From NCBI RefSeq assembly GCF_900475885.1, contig NZ_LS483429.1, positions 1,922,001 to 1,986,000 on the forward strand: a stretch of 64,000 bases of DNA, given 5' to 3'. Each line of letters begins with the position of its first letter. The stretch's first letter is position 1. The position numbers and the translations under genes are program-made. The DNA is from Haemophilus aegyptius. GTDB taxonomy: Bacteria > Pseudomonadota > Gammaproteobacteria > Enterobacterales > Pasteurellaceae. The notes beneath the pieces were generated by a model, which ran no database searches, was not told where the DNA came from, and was given only the letters and a program-made list of their open reading frames with translations. This document shows, piece after piece, positions 1 through 9,547 of this stretch.

Positions 1-2030
1 TCAATATTTCCGATGAATTTTATTGCCACCAAATTGGGCAAGAAGTAGGGAATGAAATTTTCACCCGTCATCAAGGCGAGATTGATATTAATCAGATTCA
101 AAAAATCGTTGAAGATAAATTGATGGCAAGTCGTTATCCTGAGATTGCTCGTGCGTATATCGAATATCGTCATGATCGTGATTTAGCCCGCGAAAAACGT
201 AGCCAGCTAACAAAAGAAATTGAAGGCTTGATTGAACAAAGCAACGTAGAATTACTTAATGAAAACGCCAATAAAGACGCGAAAGTGATTCCAACGCAAC
301 GAGATTTGCTTGCTGGAATTGTGGCAAAACATTATGCCAAGCACCATATTCTTCCACGCGATGTGGTAGAGGCTCACGAAAAAGGTGAAATTCATTATCA
401 CGATTTAGATTACGCGCCGTTCTTTCCAATGTTTAACTGTATGTTAGTTGATTTAGAAGGGATGCTTTCTCGTGGTTTCAAAATGGGCAATGCGGAAATC
501 GAACCCCCTAAATCTATCGGCACCGCAACGGCAGTGACAGCACAAATTATCGCCCAAGTTGCGAGCCATATTTACGGTGGCACAACCATTAATCGTATTG
601 ATGAAGTACTTTCCCCTTATGTGCAAATCAGTTACGAAAAACATCTCAAACATGCCCAAGAATGGAACGTGCCTGATGTTGAAGGTTATGCCAAAGCATT
701 GATTGAAAAAGAATGTTTCGATGCCTTCCAATCCTTAGAATATGAAGTTAATACACTACATACTTCAAACGGACAAACACCATTTGTGACCTTTGGTTTT
801 GGTTTAGGTACAAGCTGGCAATCCCGTTTAATTCAGCAAGCTATTTTAAAAAATCGGATTCGTGGACTTGGAAAAAATCATAAAACGCCAGTCTTTCCAA
901 AACTCGTTTTCACCATTAAAAAAAGCTTGAACCAAAATAAAGGCGATCCGAATTACGATATCAAACAACTCGCATTAGAATGCGCATCAAAACGTATGTA
1001 TCCAGATATTCTCAATTACGAGCAAGTAGTTAAAATCACAGGCTCTTTTAAAGCCCCAATGGGATGCCGTAGCTTTTTAGGTGCATACGAAGAAAAAGGC
1101 CACGAAATTCACGATGGGCGTAATAATCTTGGTGTGGTGAGTTTGAATTTACCGCGTATTGCGTTGGAGTCCAAAAACGAAGAAGATTTCTACCGCACTT
1201 TAGATGAACGTTTAGCTATTGCGAAAAAAGCATTAATGACGCGTGTTGCCCGTCTTGAGAATACCAAAGCTCGCGTTGCTCCAATTCTTTATATGGAAGG
1301 TGCATGCGGAGTGCGGTTAAAAGCGGATGAAAATGTGGCACAAATTTTCAAAAATGGGCGCGCCTCTATTTCCCTTGGCTATATCGGTATTCACGAAACC
1401 ATTAATGCGCTATATAACAAAGGGCATATTTTTGATGATGAACAATTACGCGAAAAAGGCATTGCGATTGTTCGCCACCTTAGCGAGGCAGTTAAACGCT
1501 GGCAAAAAGAAACTGGCTATGCCTTCAGCCTTTACTCCACGCCAAGTGAAAACTTATGCGACCGCTTCTGCCGTCTAGATACCAAAAAATTTGGCGTGAT
1601 TGAAGGCGTCACGGATAAAGGCTACTACACAAATAGTTACCACTTAGATGTAGAAAAGAAAGTGAATCCTTACGACAAACTGGATTTTGAAATGGCATAT
1701 CCCCCACTCGCCAGCGGCGGTTTTATTTGCTACGGTGAATATCCAAATATTCAACACAACTTAAAAGCATTGGAAGATGTGTGGGATTATAGCTACGATC
1801 GCGTACCTTACTACGGCACAAACACACCGATTGACGAATGTTATGAATGTGGTTTCACTGGCGAGTTTGAATGTACCAGCAAAGGTTTTGTCTGCCCTAA
1901 ATGTGGCAATCACGACAGCACAAAAGTGTCTGTCACTCGCCGCGTCTGTGGCTATCTAGGCAGTCCTGATGCCCGCCCATTTAATGCGGGAAAACAGGAA
2001 GAAGTGAAGAGAAGAGTTAAACACCTTTGA
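1..2030 (+). CDS. nrdD: Anaerobic ribonucleoside-triphosphate reductase, 5' end cut by window
   Basis: The class III (anaerobic) ribonucleotide reductase makes deoxyribonucleotides when oxygen is absent, using formate and a glycyl radical installed by NrdG. The frame is open from base 3, well before the first in-frame ATG (123), and the upstream residues read like the end of an ATP-cone domain. The gene therefore enters from the left edge, with about 30 residues missing compared with the family length of roughly 710. Near the C-terminus two CxxC pairs (CYEC and CPKC) form the zinc site. The glycyl-radical motif RVCGYLG follows, with its radical glycine 26 residues from the end. A strong terminator follows the stop. 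Identification is secure; only the start lies outside the window. Confidence 0.97.
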   Translation, partial: NISDEFYCHQIGQEVGNEIFTRHQGEIDINQIQKIVEDKLMASRYPEIARAYIEYRHDRDLAREKRSQLTKEIEGLIEQSNVELLNENANKDAKVIPTQRDLLAGIVAKHYAKHHILPRDVVEAHEKGEIHYHDLDYAPFFPMFNCMLVDLEGMLSRGFKMGNAEIEPPKSIGTATAVTAQIIAQVASHIYGGTTINRIDEVLSPYVQISYEKHLKHAQEWNVPDVEGYAKALIEKECFDAFQSLEYEVNTLHTSNGQTPFVTFGFGLGTSWQSRLIQQAILKNRIRGLGKNHKTPVFPKLVFTIKKSLNQNKGDPNYDIKQLALECASKRMYPDILNYEQVVKITGSFKAPMGCRSFLGAYEEKGHEIHDGRNNLGVVSLNLPRIALESKNEEDFYRTLDERLAIAKKALMTRVARLENTKARVAPILYMEGACGVRLKADENVAQIFKNGRASISLGYIGIHETINALYNKGHIFDDEQLREKGIAIVRHLSEAVKRWQKETGYAFSLYSTPSENLCDRFCRLDTKKFGVIEGVTDKGYYTNSYHLDVEKKVNPYDKLDFEMAYPPLASGGFICYGEYPNIQHNLKALEDVWDYSYDRVPYYGTNTPIDECYECGFTGEFECTSKGFVCPKCGNHDSTKVSVTRRVCGYLGSPDARPFNAGKQEEVKRRVKHL

Positions 2031-2044
2031 TTTAACTCCCTAGC

Positions 2045-2075
2045 AAAAGCACGCATTTTTTAATGCGTGCTTTTT
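2045..2075 (+). terminator. Rho-independent terminator after nrdD
   Basis: A 13-bp perfect stem (AAAAGCACGCATT pairing with AATGCGTGCTTTT) with a short T-rich loop and a T run starts 14 bases after the nrdD stop codon. Confidence 0.9.
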
Positions 2076-2115
2076 GTTACCAACTTTGGCATTCCCCAAA
2101 ATCTCCGCTAAAATA

Positions 2116-2124
2116 ACCGCACTT
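2116..2124. repeat. Haemophilus DNA uptake signal sequence (one of about 50 in the window)
   Basis: ACCGCACTT is the reverse complement of the 9-base core AAGTGCGGT, which marks DNA for uptake by competent Pasteurellaceae. It is listed once as an example. Other exact copies include 3558, 4581, 5372, 7040, 9249, 14954, 15090, 22209, 32158, 32187, 38720, 46240, 48134, 58673 and 58689. Copies lie both inside genes and in gaps, and some are paired head-to-head as hairpins. Their density is normal for Haemophilus everywhere except the restriction-modification island at 33.3-41.8 kb. Confidence 0.9.
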
Positions 2125-2148
2125 TTTCTTATCTTCTAGGAAAGCAAT

Positions 2149-3009
2149 ATGTCAGATATTCTCAATAACCTCATTCATCTTCTTAAACTTGAAAAAATTG
2201 ATGATTTAATCTTTCGTGGTGAAAGCCAAGATTTAGGTTTTCGTCAAGTATTTGGCGGGCAAGTAGTGGCACAGGCGTTATCTGCAGCAATGCAGGTGGC
2301 GCCAGAAGATCGCATTTTACATTCTTGTCATGCCTATTTTCTTGCTCCAGGAGACAGCCAATATCCGATTATTTACGATGTGGAAACCTTGCGTGAAGGG
2401 CGTAACTTTTCTGCATTACGCGTAAAAGCCATTCAACATAAAAATACCATTTGCCATGTAACAGCCTCTTTCCAAGTGCAGGAAAAAGGTTTTGAACATC
2501 AAAATTCAATGCCAAATGTTGGCGCGCCTGAAGACTTTACAGATGAAAATGTGATGCTACAAAAAGTGGCTCAAACCTTGCCAGAACCACTCAATGAAAA
2601 ATTTGCGGCAGAGCGTCCATTTGAGGTACGTACCAAATATTTGAATAACCCATTTAACGGGACAAAATTGCCAGCCGAGCAATATTCTTGGTTTAAAGCC
2701 AATGGTGAAACGCCGCTTGATATAAAAATTTAGCAATGTTTATTGGCTTATTTTTCCGATTTTCACTGTATTTTGACCGCACTTCATCCGCACGAAAAAG
2801 GCTTTTTACAAAAAGGAATGAAAGTGGCAACCATTGATCATAGTATTTGGTTCCATCGTCCGTTTGATTTAAATCACTGGCATTTGCACGCAATTGAAAG
2901 CAATAATGCCTTTGGAGGGCGAGGCTTAGCTCGCGGGCAAATTTTCTCGCAAGATGGTCAATTAATCGCGACAACACAACAAGAAGGTTTGATCCGTTTT
3001 AACGAATAA
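2149..3009 (+). pseudogene. tesB: Acyl-CoA thioesterase II interrupted by an in-frame TAG
   Basis: TesB hydrolyses medium- and long-chain acyl-CoA thioesters with a double-hotdog fold. The frame gives 194 residues from ATG 2149, then a TAG at 2731-2733, then continues open in the same frame to 3009. Ignoring the stop gives 286 residues, the usual length. The residues on both sides match TesB, so this is a point nonsense change (for example CAG to TAG), not a frameshift. By comparison with E. coli TesB, the catalytic Asp (in SDFH), Thr (in ATIDHS) and Gln (in TQQEG) all lie after the stop. The truncated product should therefore be inactive. An uptake signal sits in the 3' part at 2776-2784. 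Confidence 0.85.
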
Positions 3010-3019
3010 GAGAGAAAAA

Positions 3020-3094
3020 ATGACCGCACTTATTACACAATTTTGGCAACAAATTGAAACCGCGCAAACCTTGAAATCCTATATTAAGAAATGA
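3020..3094 (+). pseudogene. 24-codon remnant of a deleted gene after tesB
   Basis: A short ORF starts MTALITQFWQQIE and stops after 24 codons, just before a terminator. It begins 10 bases after the tesB stop with a plausible ribosome site (AGAGA). The position and N-terminus are what I would expect for the gene that follows tesB in Rd (HI0077, which I recall as a DUF455 family member). If so, nearly all of that gene has been deleted here. The assignment rests on memory and a very short match, so it is tentative. Confidence 0.4.
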
Positions 3095-3103
3095 TGAAAA
3101 AAT

Positions 3104-3144
3104 AAAAAGACTAAGTTCTATTACATTCTGAACTTAGTCTTTTT
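3104..3144. terminator. Bidirectional terminator between tesB and cysS
   Basis: A 13-bp perfect stem (AAAGACTAAGTTC at 3106-3118 pairing with 3130-3142) is flanked by an A run on the left and a T run on the right. It can end transcription from tesB (+) and from the converging cysS (-). Confidence 0.85.
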
Positions 3145-3169
3145 AATGGAAATGATTTAACGTTTGAAT

Positions 3170-4549
3170 TTATTGCTTACGCCAAGTTGTTCCATTCGCC
3201 CCATCTTCTAATACGATGCCCATAGCGGTAAGCTCATTACGCGCAGCATCAGCAGTAGCCCAATCTTTAGCAGCGCGGGCTTCATTGCGTTGTTTAATCA
3301 GTGCTTCAATTTTTGCCACTTCATCATCGTCAGAACCTGCTTGTAAGAATTTTTCTGGATCTTGTTGAAGTAATCCTAAAATCGCCCCCAATTCACGCAA
3401 ACGCGCGGCAAGTCCATTGGCTTTCTCAACATCCTCTGTTTTTAACTTGTTAATTTCACGCGCCATTTCGAATAAAACAGAAAGTGCATTTGGCGTATTA
3501 AAATCATCATCCATTGCTTCACGGAAGGTTTCCACAAAATTTTCTCCGCCAAAAACAACCGCACTTTGATCCGTTCCACGTAAAGCCGTGTATAAACGTT
3601 CCAACGCACCTTGCGCTAAATTCAAGTTTTCTTCGCTGTAATTTAGCTGGCTACGATAATGTGCCGTTAATAAGAAATAACGTACCGCCTCTGCATTGTA
3701 ATGGTTTAATACATCACGAATTGTGAAGAAATTGCCGAGAGATTTCGACATTTTTTCTTTATCCACCATAATCATGCCGGAATGGATCCAATAATTCACA
3801 TATTGGCCGCCATGCGCACAGCAAGATTGTGCAATTTCATTTTCGTGGTGTGGGAACATTAAATCAGAGCCACCACCGTGAATATCAAAATGCTCGCCAA
3901 GCTGTTTGCAGTTCATAGCCGAACATTCAATATGCCAGCCAGGACGACCTGCGCCCCAAGGGGAAGCCCAACTTGGTTCGTTTTCTTTCGACATTTTCCA
4001 AAGCACGAAATCCATTGGATTTTTCTTAATTTCATTGATTTCAATGCGTGAACCAGCTTGTAATTGCTCAAGATCTTGACGAGATAATTTGCCATATTCT
4101 TTGAAGCTTTCTACATCAAACATCACATCGCCATTATCTGCAACATAAGCATGTCCACGTTTAATCAATTTTTCCACAATTTCAATAATTTCAGGAATAT
4201 GATGGGTTGCGCGAGGCTCAAAATCAGGGCGTAATACATTAAGTGCATCAAAATCTTTATACATTTCCTGCACCATACGATCCACTAGCTGATCGCAGGT
4301 TTCTTTGTTTTCTAATGCACGTTTGATGATTTTGTCATCTACGTCCGTAATATTTCGCACATAAGTTAAATCGTAACCCAAAGAACGTAAATAACGGGCA
4401 ATCACATCAAAACACACAAAAGTGCGTCCATGACCGATATGGCACAAATCATAAACAGTAACGCCACAAACATACATTCCCACTTTATTTTCGTGGATAG
4501 GTTTAAAGATTTCTTTTTCTCTCGTTAAGGTATTGAAAATTTTTAGCAT
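3170..4549 (-). CDS. cysS: Cysteinyl-tRNA synthetase
   Basis: This class I aminoacyl-tRNA synthetase charges tRNA-Cys. The adenylation motifs HIGH (in DLCHIGHGR, about residue 36) and KMSKS (about 266) are both present. So are the zinc ligands typical of CysRS: a Cys in YVCGVTVYD, a Cys in WHIECSAMN, and the His and Glu of FPHHENE. An in-frame extension reaches 4579, but the start at 4549 (MLKIFNTLT) gives the standard 459 residues and matches the conserved N-terminus. An uptake signal lies just upstream at 4581-4589. It is divergent from ppiB. Confidence 0.97.
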   Translation of the reverse strand: MLKIFNTLTREKEIFKPIHENKVGMYVCGVTVYDLCHIGHGRTFVCFDVIARYLRSLGYDLTYVRNITDVDDKIIKRALENKETCDQLVDRMVQEMYKDFDALNVLRPDFEPRATHHIPEIIEIVEKLIKRGHAYVADNGDVMFDVESFKEYGKLSRQDLEQLQAGSRIEINEIKKNPMDFVLWKMSKENEPSWASPWGAGRPGWHIECSAMNCKQLGEHFDIHGGGSDLMFPHHENEIAQSCCAHGGQYVNYWIHSGMIMVDKEKMSKSLGNFFTIRDVLNHYNAEAVRYFLLTAHYRSQLNYSEENLNLAQGALERLYTALRGTDQSAVVFGGENFVETFREAMDDDFNTPNALSVLFEMAREINKLKTEDVEKANGLAARLRELGAILGLLQQDPEKFLQAGSDDDEVAKIEALIKQRNEARAAKDWATADAARNELTAMGIVLEDGANGTTWRKQ

Positions 4550-4651
4550 TTTTAAGCTCGTAAAATGAAATAAAAACAAACCGCACTTTTATAGCACTTT
4601 TACCTCGATTGTGGAATAATACGACCCTTAATTTTTTAGAGGGAAAACAAA

Positions 4652-5161
4652 ATGGTTACATTACACACAAATTTTGGCGACATTAAAATTAAATTGGATT
4701 TTGATAAAGCTCCAGTTACGGCAGAAAATTTCTTAAATTACTGCAAAGAAGGTTTTTATAATAACACAATTTTTCATCGTGTTATTGATGGTTTTATGAT
4801 TCAAGGAGGAGGTATGGAAAGCGGTATGCGTGAAAAAGCAACTAAAGCACCAATCCAAAATGAAGCGAACAATCGTTTAAGTAACAAACGTGGAACCATT
4901 GCAATGGCACGCACTTCAGATCCACATTCAGCGACCGCACAATTTTTCATTAACGTGGCAGACAATGATTTCTTAAATTATCGTTCAAAAGAAATGTTTG
5001 GTCGCGAAGTCGTTCAAGAATGGGGCTATGCAGTATTTGGAGAAGTAGTAGAAGGGATGGATGTTGTCGATAAAATCAAAAAAGTGAAAACGGGCAACAA
5101 AGGCTTTCATCAAGATGTTCCAACTGAAGATGTAGTGATTACATTGGTTTCAGTAGAATAA
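4652..5161 (+). CDS. ppiB: Cytoplasmic peptidyl-prolyl cis-trans isomerase B (cyclophilin)
   Basis: This 169-residue cyclophilin without a signal peptide catalyses proline isomerisation during protein folding in the cytoplasm. The cyclophilin core is visible: [13 protein letters not shown] with the catalytic Arg, then [19 protein letters not shown], and a C-terminal [14 protein letters not shown]. Its size and start match the family, and a purine-rich ribosome site (AGAGGG) precedes the ATG. It is divergent from cysS, as in E. coli, and a terminator follows directly. Confidence 0.96.
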   Translation: MVTLHTNFGDIKIKLDFDKAPVTAENFLNYCKEGFYNNTIFHRVIDGFMIQGGGMESGMREKATKAPIQNEANNRLSNKRGTIAMARTSDPHSATAQFFINVADNDFLNYRSKEMFGREVVQEWGYAVFGEVVEGMDVVDKIKKVKTGNKGFHQDVPTEDVVITLVSVE

Positions 5162-5166
5162 TGGTG

Positions 5167-5193
5167 AATGGCGGATAAATTCCGCCATTTTTT
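5167..5193 (+). terminator. Terminator after ppiB
   Basis: A 9-bp stem (AATGGCGGA pairing with TCCGCCATT) with a 5-base loop is followed by a T run, six bases after the ppiB stop. Confidence 0.85.
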
Positions 5194-5215
5194 ATCGAGC
5201 TAAAGGAAAATGCAC

Positions 5216-6004
5216 ATGCCTTTCTTCGACACTCACACGCATCTTGATTATCTCCAACAATTTACTGGGGAACCGTTGTCACAGCTTATTGATAATGCTA
5301 AGCAAGCCGATGTGCAAAAAATACTGGTTGTGGCGGTGAAAGAAGCTGATTTTAAAACAATCCAAAATATGACCGCACTTTTTCCTGATAATTTGTACTA
5401 TGGGCTTGGGCTCCATCCTCTTTATATTCAAGAACACGCCGAAAATGATTTGATTCTGTTAGAACAAGCCTTAAAAAATCGTGATGCAAATTGCACGGCA
5501 GTGGCAGAAATTGGTTTAGAACGCGCAATTCCTGATTTGCTCACCGATGAACTTTGGGCAAAGCAATGTCATTTTTTTGAAAGCCAACTTTATTTGGCAA
5601 AGCAATTTAATTTACCCGTCAATATTCACAGTCGAAAAACCCATGATCAAATTTTTACTTTTTTAAAACGTATTCCATTATCTAAACTTGGCGTGGTACA
5701 TGGTTTTTCAGGAAGTTACGATCAAACAAAACGCTTTGTTGATTTAGGCTATAAAATCGGAGTTGGCGGCACTATCACTTATGAACGAGCCAATAAAACT
5801 CGTCAAGCGATTGCAAAACTACCACTTGATGCCTTAGTGTTGGAAACAGACAGTCCAGATATGCCTGTATTTGGTTTTCAAGGCCAACCTAATCGACCAG
5901 AACGTATTGTGGAAAGTTTCAAAGCCCTTTGTACCTTAAGAAATGAACCTGCTGAATTGATTAAAAAACTTACATGGGAAAATGCTTGCCAGATTTTTTC
6001 TTGA
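5216..6004 (+). CDS. TatD/YjjV family metal-dependent hydrolase
   Basis: A TIM-barrel metallohydrolase of the TatD family, members of which act as Mg-dependent DNases. It is closest in my reading to the YjjV branch. Visible metal and active-site motifs are DTHTHLD at the N-terminus, the Glu in AEIGLE, His in NIHSRK, His in VVHGFSGS and Asp in ETDSPDMP. I chose ATG 5216 (MPFFDTHTHLD, 262 residues) over ATG 5210 because the AAAGGA ribosome site at 5202-5207 is 8 bases from the second ATG but only 2 from the first. The true substrate is not shown by sequence. Confidence 0.9.
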   Translation: MPFFDTHTHLDYLQQFTGEPLSQLIDNAKQADVQKILVVAVKEADFKTIQNMTALFPDNLYYGLGLHPLYIQEHAENDLILLEQALKNRDANCTAVAEIGLERAIPDLLTDELWAKQCHFFESQLYLAKQFNLPVNIHSRKTHDQIFTFLKRIPLSKLGVVHGFSGSYDQTKRFVDLGYKIGVGGTITYERANKTRQAIAKLPLDALVLETDSPDMPVFGFQGQPNRPERIVESFKALCTLRNEPAELIKKLTWENACQIFS

Positions 6005-6038
6005 TCCACGTCACATTACTGAAATTATTTTGAATTAA

Positions 6039-6280
6039 ATTGCAGTATTCAATGGCTTAAAATCCATGGTGACATCGGGCAATTATGCTTCTTATTATTT
6101 AGCGCTTTTGCCTTCCGAAAATGGCGAAACTATTGATAACTGGGTGCTTCCACTTGGCACTCAAGGCTTAACTTTTGAAGCCGATAGCTGGAATGGCTTA
6201 GATATGCGTAGCAATGTTTCTTGCTTTATGCGCATGACCGATATGCCATTAGATCGTAGCTGGCGTGTAGCGTGGAACTC
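6039..6280 (+). pseudogene. Remnant of an acyl-CoA dehydrogenase-like gene
   Basis: From about 6039 an open frame reads AVFNGLKSMVTSGNYASYYL. It continues through VLPLGTQGLTFE and WNGLDMRSNVSCFMRMTDM, which resembles the middle of flavin-dependent acyl-CoA dehydrogenases. There is no start region, substrate domain or C-terminal helical domain, and a stop lies just upstream at 6036-6038. The frame loses its family-like sequence around 6280, where it meets a second remnant. The family assignment is from motif memory and is moderate in certainty. Confidence 0.55.
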
Positions 6281-6288
6281 TCCCCTAA

Positions 6289-6600
6289 TTACATGTATGC
6301 CATGGCAACTGGAGCAAAGATGAAAGCGTATTACTGCGCGGGTCTTATACATCATTAGTGGATTTATTTGAATCGGCATTACCTGATATTTTAATGCTCG
6401 AATTTTCTACGCCAAGAGCGGGAGAATTAAGTTCGTTATTAGCAAGTGAAATCTTAAGACAAAAATGTATTTTAGGCTTAGGCGTCATCAATCCTCGTTC
6501 TGATGAAGTGGAAACTGTAGCACAAATTGTTCAGCGCGCAGAAAAAGCCTTAAATTACCTTCCACCAGAGCAAATATCAAAATTTCAGACAAAAAAATAG
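6289..6600 (+). pseudogene. Remnant of a MetE-like (cobalamin-independent methionine synthase family) gene
   Basis: In the frame of base 6289 the sequence reads LHVCHGNWSKDESV, then LMLEFSTPRAGELSSLL, LGLGVINPRSDEVET and LNYLPPEQI, ending at TAG 6598. This order (HVC..GN, a zinc-site-like region, LGLGVI..RS.EVE and a YLPPE) is the C-terminal half of the MetE/epoxyalkane-CoM-transferase-like fold. The normal NPDCGF ending is missing. There is no start codon or ribosome site for this fragment. It abuts the acyl-CoA dehydrogenase remnant with an apparent deletion joint near 6280-6289. Confidence 0.6.
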
Positions 6601-6658
6601 CCCCATTAAGAGGCAATCTTATCAATGCGCTAAAGTTACTTATAGCTTTAAACAACGA

Positions 6659-6982
6659 TTAAATATGTTGGTTAATGAAGTTAGCTAATTGAGTTTTTGC
6701 TAATGCACCAACTTGAGTCGCAACAACTTGACCATTTTTAATCAATAATAATGTTGGGATACTACGAACACCAAATTGTGCTGGCGTTGCTTGGTTGTCG
6801 TCCACATTCATTTTCACGATTTTAACTTTACCAGCAAATTCAGGCGCAAGTTCATCTAACACTGGAGCAATCATTTTGCAAGGACCACACCAAGGTGCCC
6901 AAAAGTCTAATAAAACGGGGATATCTGAATTAACTACAACACTTTCAAAATCTGCGTCATTAATGTGTAATACTTCGCTCAT
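6659..6982 (-). CDS. trxA: Thioredoxin 1
   Basis: A 107-residue thioredoxin with the redox motif WCGPC (about residues 32-36) and the cis-Pro motif SIPTLLL. It reduces protein disulfides in the cytoplasm and serves ribonucleotide reductase and other enzymes. The start ATG 6982 has an AAGGAAAAC ribosome site. It is a single-gene unit in this window, with the converging remnant on one side and ldhA upstream on the same strand. An uptake signal lies in its promoter region (7040-7048). Confidence 0.97.
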   Translation of the reverse strand: MSEVLHINDADFESVVVNSDIPVLLDFWAPWCGPCKMIAPVLDELAPEFAGKVKIVKMNVDDNQATPAQFGVRSIPTLLLIKNGQVVATQVGALAKTQLANFINQHI

Positions 6983-7101
6983 TTTGTTTTCCTTATTTTG
7001 TGAATGGAATCCCTATATAAGGGCTTTTTTTAAACTTACAAGTGCGGTGCAGAATAACACCGTTTTAAAAAATGTAAACTAATCGTTTTAATTGCCAAAA
7101 G

Positions 7102-8097
7102 CTAAGACGGCAAAACAATATTTTCACACACTTTACCAGATTTTAATTTATAAACGTTTGATAAAGTCACGTCTGCAATATTGGTTAGTGCTTCTTCGGT
7201 TAAAAACGCTTGGTGACCTGTTAGCAATACATTATGGCAAGAAGATAAACGGCGGAAAATATCATCTTGAATCACTTCGTTAGACTTATCTTCAAAGAAT
7301 AAATCACGCTCATTCTCATAAACGTCCATACCTAACGCACCGATTTTGCGCTGTTTTAACGCATCAATTGCAGCTTGAGTATCAATCAAAGAACCACGGC
7401 TCGTATTAACGATCATCACGCCATCTTTCATTTTTGCAAAAGCCTCGCGATTTAATAAATGATAGTTTTCTGGCGTTGCTGGGCAATGAAGCGTAATCAC
7501 ATGAGATTTAGCATAAAGCTCATCTAATTCAACATATTGTCCCCCCAGTTCTTCCACCACTGGATTTTTGAAAGGATCGTACGCCAAGATATTCATGCCA
7601 AAACCTTTCAAAATTCGCATCACTGCGATCCCGATTTTTCCTGTTCCGATTACGCCGACTGTGCGTCCGTACATATTGAAACCAATTAACCCCTCAAGAG
7701 AGAAATTCGCTTCTCGGGTACGCTGATAAGCACGATGAATTCGACGATTCAGTGTCATCATCAAACCGATGGTATGTTCCGCCACCGCTTCAGGCGAATA
7801 AGCTGGAACGCGGACAACTTGGATGCCTAAGTCTTGAGCTGCTTTTAAATCAACATTATTGAAGCCAGCACAACGCAAAGCCACAATTTTCACACCAAGT
7901 GCGGCTAATTTTTCTAATACTTTTCGGCTACCATTATCATTCACGAAAATGCATACTACTTCGCAATGTTCTGCCAAACGCACAGTGCTCTCGTTCAGCA
8001 TAAAATCAAAAAATTCTAAATCGAAATTATATTTCGCGTTAATGAGCTCAATATATTTTCTGTCATAACTTTTAGTGCTATAGATTGCAATTTTCAT
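7102..8097 (-). CDS. ldhA: Fermentative D-lactate dehydrogenase
   Basis: This NAD-dependent D-2-hydroxyacid dehydrogenase reduces pyruvate to D-lactate in fermentation. The N-terminal MKIAIYSTKSYD, the Rossmann motif GTGKIG (about 153), the catalytic Arg in NTSRGSLID, the Glu in DVYENE and the His in TGHQAFLT match LdhA. The frame extends to 8109, but ATG 8097 has a good GGAG ribosome site and gives the family length of 331. It lies 12 bases after metB on the same strand, so the two may be co-transcribed. Confidence 0.96.
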   Translation of the reverse strand: MKIAIYSTKSYDRKYIELINAKYNFDLEFFDFMLNESTVRLAEHCEVVCIFVNDNGSRKVLEKLAALGVKIVALRCAGFNNVDLKAAQDLGIQVVRVPAYSPEAVAEHTIGLMMTLNRRIHRAYQRTREANFSLEGLIGFNMYGRTVGVIGTGKIGIAVMRILKGFGMNILAYDPFKNPVVEELGGQYVELDELYAKSHVITLHCPATPENYHLLNREAFAKMKDGVMIVNTSRGSLIDTQAAIDALKQRKIGALGMDVYENERDLFFEDKSNEVIQDDIFRRLSSCHNVLLTGHQAFLTEEALTNIADVTLSNVYKLKSGKVCENIVLPS

Positions 8098-8109
8098 GGT
8101 TTGCTCCAA

Positions 8110-9219
8110 TTATTTTAAGTTTGCAAAAGCTTGTAATAAGTCCGCTTTAATATCTTCTACATCTTCAATACCGACTGAAAAACGCAACAAGGTATTAGTA
8201 ATCCCACGAGCTACACGCTCGGGTTCTGGAATATCCATATGAGTTTGAGTGGCAGGATAAGTAATAAAACTTTCTGTGCCGCCTAGACTTTCTGCAAAAG
8301 TAATCAATTTGATGGATTTTAAGAATGTATTAACCCAAGCTTCATCTTGCAAACGGAAAGACAACATCCCACCTTTATTTGGATAAAGCACCGATTCCAC
8401 TTGTGGTTGAGCTCTTAAAAATTCCGCAATAGCTTGTGCATTTTCTTGATGGCGTTTCATACGCAAAGAAAGGGTCTTCATACCGCGAATAGTCAGCCAA
8501 GAATCAAACGGAGAAAGTACTGCACCCGCACCATTTTGAATATAAGCAATGCGATCACAAAGTGCTTGTCCTTTCGCAACAATTAAACCAACAAGTGCAT
8601 CATTATGACCAGCAATATATTTAGTTCCGCTGTGAATTACCACATCAGCGCCTAAATCTAACGGACGAGAAAGCACAGGCGTTAGAAACGTATTATCCAC
8701 GATCAACATTAAGTTATGTTTTTTCGCAAGTTTTGCAATTTCAACCACATCACATTCTTCCATTAAAGGATTTGATGGGGTTTCAATAAAAATCGCTTTC
8801 GTATTTGGGTTAATGGCAGCCTCAATTTCTGAAGCAGATGCTGTATTAACATAAACAGGTTTTACACTATTGTTATTTTTATAAGAAAAATCTAATAGTC
8901 GATAAGTACCACCATACACATCGCTAGAAACAATCCATTCATCTGGAGCGGTAAAAAGCGTCATCAAAACTTGAATTGCAGCCATACCAGAAGAAAACGC
9001 AAAGCCACGATCTCCATTCTCTAATTTAGCTATCGTTTCTTCTAATACTGTGCGAGTTGGATTTTTGGTACGTGTGTAATCAAATCCCGTACTTTCACCG
9101 ATACCACAATGACCATAAGCCGTAGAAAGAAAAATTGGTGCAGAAACCGCGCCCGTACGCTCATCACTACGATTGCCTGCTTGAGCTAATAAAGTATCGA
9201 TAGCATATTGTTGTGTCAT
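8110..9219 (-). CDS. metB: Cystathionine gamma-synthase / PLP-dependent trans-sulfuration enzyme
   Basis: This PLP enzyme of the Cys/Met metabolism family condenses an activated homoserine with cysteine in methionine synthesis. The PLP lysine is in HSGTKYIAGHND (about residue 198 of 369), with SSGMAAI and ETPSNP as further family marks. ATG 9219 (MTQQYAID) has an AGAGGATG ribosome site. The longer frame to 9291 lacks homology and was rejected. The close relatives MetC and O-acetylhomoserine sulfhydrylase cannot be fully excluded by sequence alone, though the length and N-terminus fit the Haemophilus MetB. Confidence 0.9.
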   Translation of the reverse strand: MTQQYAIDTLLAQAGNRSDERTGAVSAPIFLSTAYGHCGIGESTGFDYTRTKNPTRTVLEETIAKLENGDRGFAFSSGMAAIQVLMTLFTAPDEWIVSSDVYGGTYRLLDFSYKNNNSVKPVYVNTASASEIEAAINPNTKAIFIETPSNPLMEECDVVEIAKLAKKHNLMLIVDNTFLTPVLSRPLDLGADVVIHSGTKYIAGHNDALVGLIVAKGQALCDRIAYIQNGAGAVLSPFDSWLTIRGMKTLSLRMKRHQENAQAIAEFLRAQPQVESVLYPNKGGMLSFRLQDEAWVNTFLKSIKLITFAESLGGTESFITYPATQTHMDIPEPERVARGITNTLLRFSVGIEDVEDIKADLLQAFANLK

Positions 9220-9417
9220 AACATCCTCTAAAAATAATGAAAAAATCAACCGCACTTTACGTGCTAAAAAACGTTTAGCATTTTGGCACAAAGGAAAAAG
9301 TGATAAAAGTAGAAATTAGAAAATTACATAAAATTTCATTTTTCCATCATTTTCTGTGATTTATTTGAACAAAATGAACTTTTTTTAAACGGTTAGACAA
9401 TTTTTTTAAATCTGTAA

Positions 9418-9445
9418 TTGACAGTTATCTGAATTTCCGTAAAAT
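9418..9445 (+). promoter_or_regulatory. Strong sigma-70 promoter of the tRNA cluster
   Basis: TTGACA (9418-9423, perfect -35) is separated by 16 bases from TAAAAT (9440-9445, -10). A GC-rich discriminator (GCGC) comes just before the first tRNA, as is usual for stringently controlled stable-RNA promoters. Confidence 0.75.
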
Positions 9446-9465
9446 GCGCACCACTAACAGCGAAT

Positions 9466-9541
<76 letters not shown>

Positions 9542-9547
9542 ATTCGT

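Noticed and set aside
7011-7034. CCCTATATAAGGG followed by T residues on the plus strand
   Set aside because: It resembles a terminator but lies upstream of trxA in the wrong orientation, with no plus-strand gene before it; it is more likely part of the trxA promoter region.
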